From Alphaproteobacteria bacterium (GTDB lineage Bacteria; Pseudomonadota; Alphaproteobacteria; MPNO01; UBA2964), in NCBI GenBank assembly GCA_012103315.1, contig WLWZ01000013.1, forward strand, positions 1-64,000: 64,000 nucleotides of DNA. Direction: 5' to 3'. Shown in pieces: positions 37,698-45,502 of the stretch. Each line of letters begins with the position of its first letter. Position 1 is the first letter of the stretch. Position numbers and translations under genes: made by a program. Under the pieces are notes generated by a model. The model was given only the letters and a program-made list of their open reading frames with translations, searched no databases and was not told the origin of the DNA.

Positions 37698-38896
37698 ACG
37701 AAGGAACTTAGCGCCACCTGATGATTCAGGCGAACTTCGCCGCCGCCATTGGCTGATTGATAGACCGCTTCACAGGCTTCGAAGGTCGCCCTTCCCCATT
37801 CACCGGTATGGACCGGCGCTGTGCCATCAAGGATCACAGCGGCCAGTTCATCGATTACCTCGGCGCGCGGCACGCTCGGTGGGTCGAGCGGGTGCTCGAT
37901 GATCTCATCATTGGCATAGACGCGAACACCGTTTGGACCCGGGCGGATATCGCAATCACTACAGCTCACCACCATCAGACCAAAATGCTCATGAGATAAT
38001 CCCTGCGGTGGGATATCGGGTTTCCCAGCAGAAGCGCTGCCGCCAAATGCCCGGTCGGCTTTCAGCTTCGTTTCTGCATCACCGCTGCCGAGTTCCCTCA
38101 GCGCCCGTCTTGCCGCGCCGTAATTTGCCGGGTCTTTGAGGCCACCGGTTTCACCCCGCCACTCGCAGAATTCATCGGAATCGAAATGGCCATAACCAGA
38201 GAAAGTGAGATTGGCGACTGCGCCGCCCGCGAATTTCAAGATTGCGCTATAAGCGCCTTCCGTCGGGCGTGCCGGATCGTAATTGCCTGTCGTCGCGTAA
38301 ACCGTCTCGATCACCCCACCGCACAGGAACCGGGCGACATCGATCTGATGCGCTGCCTGGCTATACACAACGCCACCGCCTTGGGCGCTGTCCAGCTCGT
38401 CGGGCCGCCGTGGTCGGTAGATAAAATCGGTATAGTTGATGCCGGTGATCAGATGCAGCGGACCGTAGGCGCCGCTATCAATGATCCGTTTGGTCTCGAC
38501 AATCGGCGCGTCATAGCTGTGGCTCGGCCCGACCAGCAGGTGAACTTTCGCTGCCGCCGCGGCGTCGATCATCCGGGTACAGTCCGCCACAGAAAGCGCC
38601 ATCGGTTTTTCGACCAGCACATGTTTGCCCGCCTGTGCTGCGGTCACCGCGTGATCGGCATGGCAAAAATGCGGAGTCGCGATATAGACAGCATCAATGT
38701 CCGCGCTATCACACATGTCCTCTATCGTCTCAAAAGCCCTTCCACCGAAATCCGCCTCAAAGCGTTCGCGGGCTTCGGGTCGCGTATCGGCGGCGGCGGC
38801 AATCTCAAGGCGTGGATGAAACGTCAGCGTCGGCAGCAGCACCGTAAAGCCGCGCCCCAGCCCGACCACACCGAGTTTGAGTTTTCTGTCTGACAT
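37694..38896 (-). CDS. Gfo/Idh/MocA oxidoreductase, phthalate cis-dihydrodiol dehydrogenase-like
   Basis: This 400-residue cytoplasmic enzyme has an N-terminal Rossmann fold (GVVGLGRGFTVLLPTL) and the EKPMALSVADC segment that carries the catalytic Lys of the family. A GINYTDFIYRPRRPDELD stretch and GGGVVYSQAAHQIDV match what I recall of phthalate 4,5-cis-dihydrodiol dehydrogenases. That enzyme rearomatises the diol made by a Rieske dioxygenase, and the gene is divergent from a dioxygenase alpha gene only 83 bases away, which supports the role. General sugar- or inositol-type dehydrogenase activity cannot be excluded. It overlaps the AbrB-type gene by four bases. Confidence 0.75.
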   Translation of the reverse strand: MSDRKLKLGVVGLGRGFTVLLPTLTFHPRLEIAAAADTRPEARERFEADFGGRAFETIEDMCDSADIDAVYIATPHFCHADHAVTAAQAGKHVLVEKPMALSVADCTRMIDAAAAAKVHLLVGPSHSYDAPIVETKRIIDSGAYGPLHLITGINYTDFIYRPRRPDELDSAQGGGVVYSQAAHQIDVARFLCGGVIETVYATTGNYDPARPTEGAYSAILKFAGGAVANLTFSGYGHFDSDEFCEWRGETGGLKDPANYGAARRALRELGSGDAETKLKADRAFGGSASAGKPDIPPQGLSHEHFGLMVVSCSDCDIRPGPNGVRVYANDEIIEHPLDPPSVPRAEVIDELAAVILDGTAPVHTGEWGRATFEACEAVYQSANGGGEVRLNHQVALSSFV

Positions 38897-38979
38897 CCGG
38901 ATTTCGCCAATTTCGATTTTGACTCACCATAGTTAGTAATTAGGATAATGGTCCATAGGTCAATTTTCAGGCTTCTATC

Positions 38980-40284
38980 ATGACGGCATATAACAACAGC
39001 GCCTTGCGCGAACTCGTGCAACCTGATCGCGTCCATCGCGACTTCTACATAAACCCGGAAGTCTTCGATATGGAGATGGAGCGCATCTTTGGCCGCATCT
39101 GGCTGTTTGTCGGCCATGCCAGCCAGGTGCCGAACAATGGCGACTACATAACGACCACTGTTGCCCGACAGCCGGTGATCATGAGCCGCGACCGCAAGGG
39201 CGAGGTCCATGTGATGTTTAACCGTTGCACCCATCGTGGCTCACAAGTCTGTCTCGAACAGTCTGGCAATACCCAGCGCTTTGAATGCCCCTATCACGCC
39301 TGGGTGTTCAACACCGATGGTCGTTTCGCCGGCGCGCCCTATCCGAAAGGCTATGAAGACGGATTCCTCGCCAAGGAGAAGCTCGATCTCGTAAAGCTAC
39401 CCCGTATGGAGATTTATCGTGGCTTTGTATTTGTCAGCCTGAGCACTGATGTACCGGACATCGATGTATTTCTTGGCCCCATGAAAGACCATATCGATGC
39501 CTTCTGTGACCGCTCACCAGAAGGCGAGGTCGAAGCCTGCGCCGGTGTGTTCCGCTATCGCTATTCAGGGAATTGGAAGCTCCAGATGGAGAACCAGACC
39601 GACGTCTATCACATCATGTTCACCCATGTGTCGACGACGGATGAAGACGGCAAACAGTTCCGCCGCGAAGGCGCCGAGGAAGATGAGGCCGGCAAGGTCA
39701 AGGTGTTAGCCCAAGACTCAAGACTCGATGATCAATGGGAAGAACATCCACTCGGTGGGCACCGTCACGGCCATGTCTATATGGGCCGCTTCGCGATGGA
39801 CAAGAAAAACAGTGGCCCGATCTATGATCGCTACAAGGCTTCGATGGAAGATGCCTATGGCGATAAGGCCGAAGACCTAATGACGGTCAAAACCCATAAC
39901 AGTATTTTTTATCCGCACTGGTCGATCCAGCATCTGACGCAGCATATCCGGGTGATGAATCCAATCTCGGTTGATTGCACCGAGAACATCATCATTCCGC
40001 TCAAACTCAAAGGCGCCCCTGAGGAAATGTGGCATGCCGCCCTGCGCAGTAACAATAACAGCCACTCGCCCTCCGGCATGGTGATGTCAGACGACATGGA
40101 AGTCTGGGTGCGTTGTCATGAAGGGCTGAAGACCCAGAGCACCGACTGGGTGGTGCTGGCGCGTGGTATGAATGAGAACTTCACCGGCGACAATACCGGC
40201 TCCTATGAATCGCACGGCACGTCTGAATCCGGCGCCCGCAATCAACAAGTTGCCTGGGTCGATTATATGTGTGGTGAAGGCTAA
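38980..40284 (+). CDS. Rieske aromatic-ring-hydroxylating dioxygenase, alpha subunit (pair 2)
   Basis: This 434-residue catalytic subunit has the Rieske ligands Cys83-x-His85 and Cys103-x2-His106 (17-residue spacing). The mononuclear iron ligands His211 and His216 are in ENQTDVYHIMFTH, with a probable Asp in VMSDDMEVW near residue 371. It is clearly homologous to the subunit at 29997 but diverged enough to suggest a different substrate. The beta gene follows 17 bases downstream. A putative cis-dihydrodiol dehydrogenase gene is divergent immediately upstream. No ferredoxin or reductase gene is present locally. It is cytoplasmic. Confidence 0.93.
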   Translation: MTAYNNSALRELVQPDRVHRDFYINPEVFDMEMERIFGRIWLFVGHASQVPNNGDYITTTVARQPVIMSRDRKGEVHVMFNRCTHRGSQVCLEQSGNTQRFECPYHAWVFNTDGRFAGAPYPKGYEDGFLAKEKLDLVKLPRMEIYRGFVFVSLSTDVPDIDVFLGPMKDHIDAFCDRSPEGEVEACAGVFRYRYSGNWKLQMENQTDVYHIMFTHVSTTDEDGKQFRREGAEEDEAGKVKVLAQDSRLDDQWEEHPLGGHRHGHVYMGRFAMDKKNSGPIYDRYKASMEDAYGDKAEDLMTVKTHNSIFYPHWSIQHLTQHIRVMNPISVDCTENIIIPLKLKGAPEEMWHAALRSNNNSHSPSGMVMSDDMEVWVRCHEGLKTQSTDWVVLARGMNENFTGDNTGSYESHGTSESGARNQQVAWVDYMCGEG

Positions 40285-40301
40285 GACAGGATTGAATAAC
40301 C

Positions 40302-40772
40302 GTGCTCGCTGACATCGAAAAATATCTGTATCGCGAAGTTCGCCTGCTGGACGAACGCCGTTTTGAAGAATGGACTGACCTCTATACCGAGGATGGTTAT
40401 TACTGGGTGCCTGCCTACCCCAATCAAGATGATCCGTACAAAGCCGTCTCAATCTTTTTTGATGATCGCGAAGTCATGCGCACGCGGCTGTCGCGGCTGG
40501 ATCATCCCAACGTCCATGCCCAGAAACCAGCGAGCCGAACGGTTCACGTTGTCAGCAACATTGAGATCGATGAGAACCACAATGTTGATGGCGAGGTTCT
40601 GGTTCATTCCACGCTCCAGATGATGGAATATCGGCTCGACAATCAAACCAGCTATGGCGGGCGCGCCCAACATCTGCTGCTCAAAACCAATGACGGGTTC
40701 ATGCTGAAATGGAAACGCGTTGATCTGATCAATTGCGATAGCTCGTTCGGCCCCCTCGCCGTACCGTTTTAG
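40302..40772 (+). CDS. Aromatic-ring-hydroxylating dioxygenase, beta subunit (pair 2)
   Basis: This 156-residue NTF2-fold small subunit opens with EKYLYREVRLLDERRFEEW and DGYYWVPAYP and ends RVDLINCDSSFGPLAVPF, a normal family C-terminus. It lacks the ~22-residue N-terminal extension of the pair 1 beta subunit. The start is a GTG with a weak AGGAT element. The gene is intact up to its TAG at 40770-40772. Immediately after that stop, a different frame carries the remnant of a PEP-CTERM protein. Confidence 0.9.
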   Translation: MLADIEKYLYREVRLLDERRFEEWTDLYTEDGYYWVPAYPNQDDPYKAVSIFFDDREVMRTRLSRLDHPNVHAQKPASRTVHVVSNIEIDENHNVDGEVLVHSTLQMMEYRLDNQTSYGGRAQHLLLKTNDGFMLKWKRVDLINCDSSFGPLAVPF

Positions 40773-41202
40773 GACCGGCACCAACCCCGGCAGTGGATCA
40801 GGTGTACCGATCTATCTGGTGAACGGCATTAAACTCGCCGATAACAACTCTGATTTCTGGGATGGTACGCTCGATGCGGCCCTCAATATCACCGAAAACG
40901 GCACCGCCAGAATCATTCCACCCGGGGGAACATCCCTGCAAATCTCCGCCTGGTCGGGCACATTTCCGTCCGGAATAGGAATAGGTCTTCAGGAACTGGG
41001 GTCGGCGAACATATCTACCCATATCGGACTGTATACAGTTGCCGGTTCCTGGATCAGTAGTTTCAACTTTGCCAGAGCTGGCCTCAACCTGCCGCTCTAT
41101 GCGATCTCGGATGAGTTATCGGTCGTGCCGGAACCTGGCGCGCTCGCCATATTTGCCCTCGGCGTTGTGGGTCTTAGCGTTGTCCGGCGGCGAGCGCGTT
41201 AG
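40773..41202 (+). pseudogene. 5'-truncated PEP-CTERM protein gene
   Basis: From directly behind the dioxygenase beta stop, the reading frame gives TGTNPGSGSGVPIYLVNG, a familiar interior segment of PEP-CTERM proteins. It ends in a full sorting signal: VVPEPGALAIFALG, a hydrophobic stretch and RRRAR. The frame has no upstream start codon before a stop at 40726, and the first internal candidate is a GTG at 40819. A product from that GTG would lack any signal peptide, so it could not reach an exosortase. The homologous part appears to begin at the junction with the beta gene, so I read this as the 3' part of a gene broken by a rearrangement. Confidence 0.7.
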
Positions 41203-41220
41203 CGCACGCCATTAAAGCCT

Positions 41221-41817
41221 TTACCCGGCGTGCTTGCCGACGTCCCAGCCTTTGCCACCGATCAGGCTCTCGGCCTTGGCACGGGGTTTTGCTTCAAGCT
41301 CACTCGCCATCGTATCGTTCCAGCGATTGATAAAAGCGCCGAGCGACAGCACCGCCCCCATCTCGACAATCTGGTCATCTGAGTAAAACTCGCGCAAAAC
41401 GTCAAAGTCTTCGTCGGTTACACCGTTTGGCACCATGGCGGAGGCTTGCGCAAATCGAAGGGCCGCGCGTTCGGCATCTGAATAATGCGGGCTGGTTTCA
41501 TATTCCCAGATCGAGTCTAGCTTCTCGGCTGACACATCGGGGTCGCTGGCGATCGTGTTGATCGAATGCGCCTGGCAGTAACGGCAGCCTGCTTCGTAAC
41601 TCATGATATGGAACATCAGACTGCGCAGCGTTTTGGGGATCGTCAGTGATGCCATCACCGCGTTGCGCAATTCATCATAGGCTTTGGCCACCAACGGTCG
41701 CCGCGCCATTGTCCGGAACGAGTTGGCGACATACCCACCACGGTCGAGATAGGCCTCAACAGCGGGCTGGAGATCTGAATCGATATCTTCGATGTCGAGC
41801 GGTTTTATACGGGGCAT
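41221..41817 (-). CDS. Carboxymuconolactone decarboxylase/AhpD-like protein
   Basis: This 198-residue all-helical protein has the AhpD-type redox motif YEAGCRYCQAHS (Cys-x2-Cys and a following His), typical of alkylhydroperoxidase-like members of the carboxymuconolactone decarboxylase superfamily. With the CxxC motif, a peroxidase or thiol-disulfide role is more likely than true decarboxylation. It lies at the end of the aromatic block and could protect against peroxides from uncoupled dioxygenase turnover, which is inference. It is cytoplasmic and convergent with the truncated CTERM gene. Confidence 0.82.
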   Translation of the reverse strand: MPRIKPLDIEDIDSDLQPAVEAYLDRGGYVANSFRTMARRPLVAKAYDELRNAVMASLTIPKTLRSLMFHIMSYEAGCRYCQAHSINTIASDPDVSAEKLDSIWEYETSPHYSDAERAALRFAQASAMVPNGVTDEDFDVLREFYSDDQIVEMGAVLSLGAFINRWNDTMASELEAKPRAKAESLIGGKGWDVGKHAG

Positions 41818-41918
41818 GAGTACGTCCTGTTGGCAGGTGATAGGGTTCCTTCTCTATGACATAGAGTACCAACCTGACAATGAAAACCGCCAGCTATAAA
41901 GATGAATTCAGGGTATCG

Positions 41919-43274
41919 TTAGAACTTGACACCCAGTTCCACGCCCCAGAATTCTTCCTTCTGGAAAGTTTCTGAATTCTCGCCATCTTCGTACTTTAAG
42001 GACAACGAGAACCGCGAGGCATCATCGAGCGTATATTGCGCCGCTGCCGAAAATCTATTGGCCCGATCTATAGCGCCTGAAAAAATTTCCAGATGACGAT
42101 AGCCAGCCCTGAGAACAACATTAGACAGGACCGGAACACCGGAGAACCCAACCTTTAAAGACAGGTCTCCGCCCGCGCCAAAGAACTGATCAGTATCTGC
42201 GAGCTCCGCACTGGTTCCATTGTCGAAAACATGGGCGCCTTCACCAATTATTCTAAAGTCCGGCCTATACCTTATTAGACCAGTCAGGTTCTTCCAGCCT
42301 CCGAGGATTACGTTATTACCCACCCGCACTGAAGGATCAAAATAGCCTTTTACCTTGAAGTTTTTAGCACCCTGCTTGAGATCAAACGTCGATGTTGGCG
42401 TCAATCCGATCCGCGCCGAAAGCCAGTTCGTCGGTCTGATTAACCGATCAAATAAAATTCCCGGCGAAAACGAATGAATGTCTTTTTTATTATTTCCTCG
42501 ATTGTCGATCAGCTGATAGCGCGTATATAAAATTGTCGACCAGGCGCTCTTTTTTTTCTTAAGTGCTGACAGGTTAAAACCCACTGTCACATCAGTCTGG
42601 AATGCCTGCTCATCACTTGCTCTGTCATCACGGAATGAAACTTTGCCAGCGCTGGATTCCTTGAGTTTTGACTTCGAGATTGAGAGATCCTCCACATTGC
42701 CTCGGATCAAAAATCCAGAATTAAGTTGTGCAGAAAGTTTGTTGCCCTCGTCTTCCTCCTGGCTTGGTGTTCGGGTCGGATCCAACAGTGGGGAATCAGC
42801 AACAGGATCACATTTGATTTTTACATTTTGGCCGTTGAAGAAATGCGCCGTTCTCACGCGTCCGGTAGTTTTTTGTACCGCATAGCCTGCAATGACCTGT
42901 CGGGCGTTCAAATAGGCATTTAGGCTTTGCCTGTATAACTTGAGAACCTTCAGGGCGTTTATTACCCGCTGATCTTTCAAAAGAATGCCCGGCAATGCGG
43001 CCTTTCCGTTTTCTACGAGGAATATGAACTCCGCTGCCTTGTCGTCGCCATCCGCTGTTTTTGCAGGATTGGCATAATCCACTGCATGGGGTGGCACGTT
43101 CGCAGATCGAATCATTGCCTTGGCGACCCGAACCGGCATCACCTCCAGCGACGTCTTATTACAGAACTCGAGATGTCGCTCTACTTCCAGAATTTTTGAA
43201 ATTGACTGTGAGAACGCTGGCGTCACAGTAAACAGAAATGCCGTCAACACGGCCATTGCACCAATTTTTCTCAT
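41919..43274 (-). CDS. Putative outer-membrane beta-barrel protein with N-terminal periplasmic domain
   Basis: This 451-residue protein has a signal peptide (about residues 1-22, ending PAFSQ). A ~150-residue N-terminal region with two cysteines is helical. From about residue 180 the sequence alternates polar and hydrophobic residues in strand-length units, with many Gly/Asn/Asp turns, and it ends in Phe (GVELGVKF), the usual outer-membrane barrel signal. I do not recognise a family. GGGGAG precedes the ATG. The region is AT-richer than the flanking catabolic genes. It lies downstream of a 98-residue gene on the same strand with a 41-base gap, so they may be co-transcribed. Confidence 0.7.
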   Translation of the reverse strand: MRKIGAMAVLTAFLFTVTPAFSQSISKILEVERHLEFCNKTSLEVMPVRVAKAMIRSANVPPHAVDYANPAKTADGDDKAAEFIFLVENGKAALPGILLKDQRVINALKVLKLYRQSLNAYLNARQVIAGYAVQKTTGRVRTAHFFNGQNVKIKCDPVADSPLLDPTRTPSQEEDEGNKLSAQLNSGFLIRGNVEDLSISKSKLKESSAGKVSFRDDRASDEQAFQTDVTVGFNLSALKKKKSAWSTILYTRYQLIDNRGNNKKDIHSFSPGILFDRLIRPTNWLSARIGLTPTSTFDLKQGAKNFKVKGYFDPSVRVGNNVILGGWKNLTGLIRYRPDFRIIGEGAHVFDNGTSAELADTDQFFGAGGDLSLKVGFSGVPVLSNVVLRAGYRHLEIFSGAIDRANRFSAAAQYTLDDASRFSLSLKYEDGENSETFQKEEFWGVELGVKF

Positions 43275-43315
43275 CCCACCTTCTCCCCTTGATTAGGCCC
43301 TAAATTTTTATTCAG

Positions 43316-43612
43316 CTATAACGCCATAATTTTCGCAGTGATGATTCCGCGCGTAAAAGAAAGCGTCTTGTTGATTGTTTCTTCGGTCATCGACGGATCC
43401 AGCACCAAATTCGCGTAGGCTGGGTTCTTCGCGTGCAGACAGGCTTGAATTGCTGCCAGGGTTTGATCCCAATTTGCTAAATCCGCTTCCCAGCCCGCTT
43501 CAGGTGGCAGGATGGGGATTAGCCCATCATGATAGCTTGCACCTGTGCTTGCCTCTATGACCGCCTTCATACAGTCATCTACATCCAAGACAACATCATC
43601 TTCATTCAGCAT
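43316..43612 (-). CDS. Small uncharacterised protein, 98 residues
   Basis: A perfect AGGAGG lies seven bases before the ATG at 43612, strong evidence that this small gene is real. The product is acidic at the N-terminus (MLNEDDVVLDVDDCMK), has no signal peptide and no membrane segment, and is probably a small soluble helical protein. A single Cys sits near residue 14 and another near residue 58. I recognise no family. It lies just upstream of the putative barrel gene on the same strand. Confidence 0.65.
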   Translation of the reverse strand: MLNEDDVVLDVDDCMKAVIEASTGASYHDGLIPILPPEAGWEADLANWDQTLAAIQACLHAKNPAYANLVLDPSMTEETINKTLSFTRGIITAKIMAL

Positions 43613-43842
43613 GGCATTTCCTCCTGCACCCGTGTTTTTTAGTTGGAAAAATATTATTTAATTCTATCTTAACGGGAATTTGGAGAAAAGAGAATGTTGA
43701 AACCATCACTCTTCAGTGACCGAAATTTCATACACCGGAAGTGGCGAAGCTAACTTGTTGCTCGGCGAACGATTGCCTCGACCCCAAACCCTTAATCGTG
43801 GAATTTTACAGGTCCATCGGCAGGCTTACCCGCACAAATATG
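43613..43842. other. AT-rich intergenic region
   Basis: About 230 bases without a credible gene. The part next to 43612 is rich in A and T and may hold the promoter of the 98-residue gene. Open frames on the plus strand lack ribosome binding sites. Confidence 0.4.
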
Positions 43843-44937
43843 CTACTGGAACGTCGCAAAGGCGGAAGTTAATTTCCCGACGGAGCCAGCCGCAGCAACA
43901 GGCGCGAGAACTGCAATGAACTGACCAATCTTAGCGCTCATCGGCCAATCAAGCCCATATTTTGTTAATTGCTGGCGATGTTCGGAAATAGTTTTGTTTG
44001 GGATAGAAACACGCACAAATTTCCATGCCCGTTTTCGAAGGATAAATCCAGCCACAAGAAGGATTGTCGCGAGAAAAATACTGAAGAAAACGGCATAACC
44101 AAATACCAGTTCATCTACATACCCGTTCAGCAGAGGCTGAATACTGTTCTTGGCTTCTGTTACGCCAGGTTTTTTGAGAAGGCTAATCGGCCATTTCAAC
44201 AAAGCGTCCTGATAAAACACGCCGGTCGTAAGTAGCGCGGCTGCCATATAAACAGTTAGCCGTAATCTTTCGAAGCAACGTGTCAAATACTGTTGTTCGT
44301 CTATAACCGACGACTTACCCTGCTCCCACGTATCTCTCAGGAACAAGGAAGAAGCGACAGCCGCCGCTAATCCAAACAGAGCTACCGTCAAAAAAGTGTC
44401 TGCGCGGGAGATCAATTTCAAGAAATCCTTCTCCAGAACCGTTTCGACATAAGCCGAGAACGGGTTGGCGAACATCGGAATCCACGTTTTCAATGATCCA
44501 TTTGCAACCGTAATTTCAGTAGCAAACACTGCCTCTGCCGGAGATTCCAGGACCCTGCCAACCGCCCAGACACCAAAGAGAAAACCAGCCAGAATAAAAC
44601 TGCTGATCCACTTGTCATCCTCCTGGTCTTCCATCGAGACTGTAACGGCCCATACTGCACCCACGACAACCATAAAGCTGATCAACATCTGCATCGTGTA
44701 GGCGATTACCCAATGCGCCCTCGCTGTCGCCTCTCGTGCTGAAACCAGCGACAATTTAAGCTTTGATGGCTGCGCCTTCGGTTTGATATTTTTTTCTAGT
44801 AACTGGATTTTTTTACTTTGTGCAGCAATCTCCTTTTCAAGCTCCGAAATAGCTTTCAGGTGAGGCGCAATTCCCGTCAATTTCTCAAGCGCCATGTCGG
44901 CAATCGCAACCGACATTTCGGATCTAATTGATTTCAA
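43843..44937 (-). CDS. Uncharacterised polytopic membrane protein with coiled-coil N-terminus
   Basis: This 364-residue protein has an amphipathic, probably coiled-coil stretch at residues ~28-55 (ELEKEIAAQSKKIQLLEKN), then about six hydrophobic segments near residues 78-100, 110-128, 180-198, 227-245, 276-298 and 335-352. It shows no transport or enzyme motif that I recognise. The start is a TTG that overlaps the stop of the upstream 127-residue gene by four bases, so the two are translationally coupled and probably function together. A downstream Met at residue 8 is a possible alternative start. It is AT-richer than the neighbouring operons. Confidence 0.6.
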   Translation of the reverse strand: MKSIRSEMSVAIADMALEKLTGIAPHLKAISELEKEIAAQSKKIQLLEKNIKPKAQPSKLKLSLVSAREATARAHWVIAYTMQMLISFMVVVGAVWAVTVSMEDQEDDKWISSFILAGFLFGVWAVGRVLESPAEAVFATEITVANGSLKTWIPMFANPFSAYVETVLEKDFLKLISRADTFLTVALFGLAAAVASSLFLRDTWEQGKSSVIDEQQYLTRCFERLRLTVYMAAALLTTGVFYQDALLKWPISLLKKPGVTEAKNSIQPLLNGYVDELVFGYAVFFSIFLATILLVAGFILRKRAWKFVRVSIPNKTISEHRQQLTKYGLDWPMSAKIGQFIAVLAPVAAAGSVGKLTSAFATFQ

Positions 44938-45317
44938 TTTTTGTTGCAGACCTTTGATGGATCTCTGCGCCAGAGCGACTTTTTTTGGATATCTTTTAAC
45001 TGTGTAGGGGTTTTCGCAGTTGTCGTCGTGACTCCCGCCGATGGCGTAGAACGGAATTTCTTAGCTCCCGACTCCAGCGTGTTGGACAATAACTTGTCCC
45101 AGGTTTCCGTTTTGGGACATACCAGCGGATTTCCTTTTGAAATGTCAGGATCGCCTTTTGTCACGGAAACCGGGCAAGTACCGAGGACATTTACAAAAAC
45201 CGGGAAACACGCCAACAGCGTTGCTGCTATGAGCAGGGGTACGCCACACTGCAAATTTCGGCGGAAAACACCGCCAAATTTTTTGAGGAGTTCTTCTGTC
45301 GCCTCTTTCATCAACAA
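44934..45317 (-). CDS. Small membrane-anchored protein, uncharacterised
   Basis: This 127-residue protein has one membrane helix at about residues 26-46, preceded by a short basic N-terminus. A ~80-residue C-terminal part contains cysteines near residues 48, 67 and 124. Without a cleavage site it is most likely an inner-membrane protein with its tail in the periplasm, where the cysteines could form disulfides. Its end overlaps the start of the coiled-coil membrane protein gene, giving a coupled pair. No family is recognised. Confidence 0.6.
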   Translation of the reverse strand: MLMKEATEELLKKFGGVFRRNLQCGVPLLIAATLLACFPVFVNVLGTCPVSVTKGDPDISKGNPLVCPKTETWDKLLSNTLESGAKKFRSTPSAGVTTTTAKTPTQLKDIQKKSLWRRDPSKVCNKN

Positions 45318-45502
45318 CTCCTTCTAAAAACCTACAATCATCCGGCCCTCGATGAATTCCTAATTTCTCAACATATAAGAAACTAAGGATCACGGTCAGA
45401 ACTACAGATCAGGCTATACATGATCCGACAAAACGTCTAGCTACAGGTTGTTTGATGAAATAAAATACAACCTAAGGAACGAATTCTGCAAGACGGGCTC
45501 GG

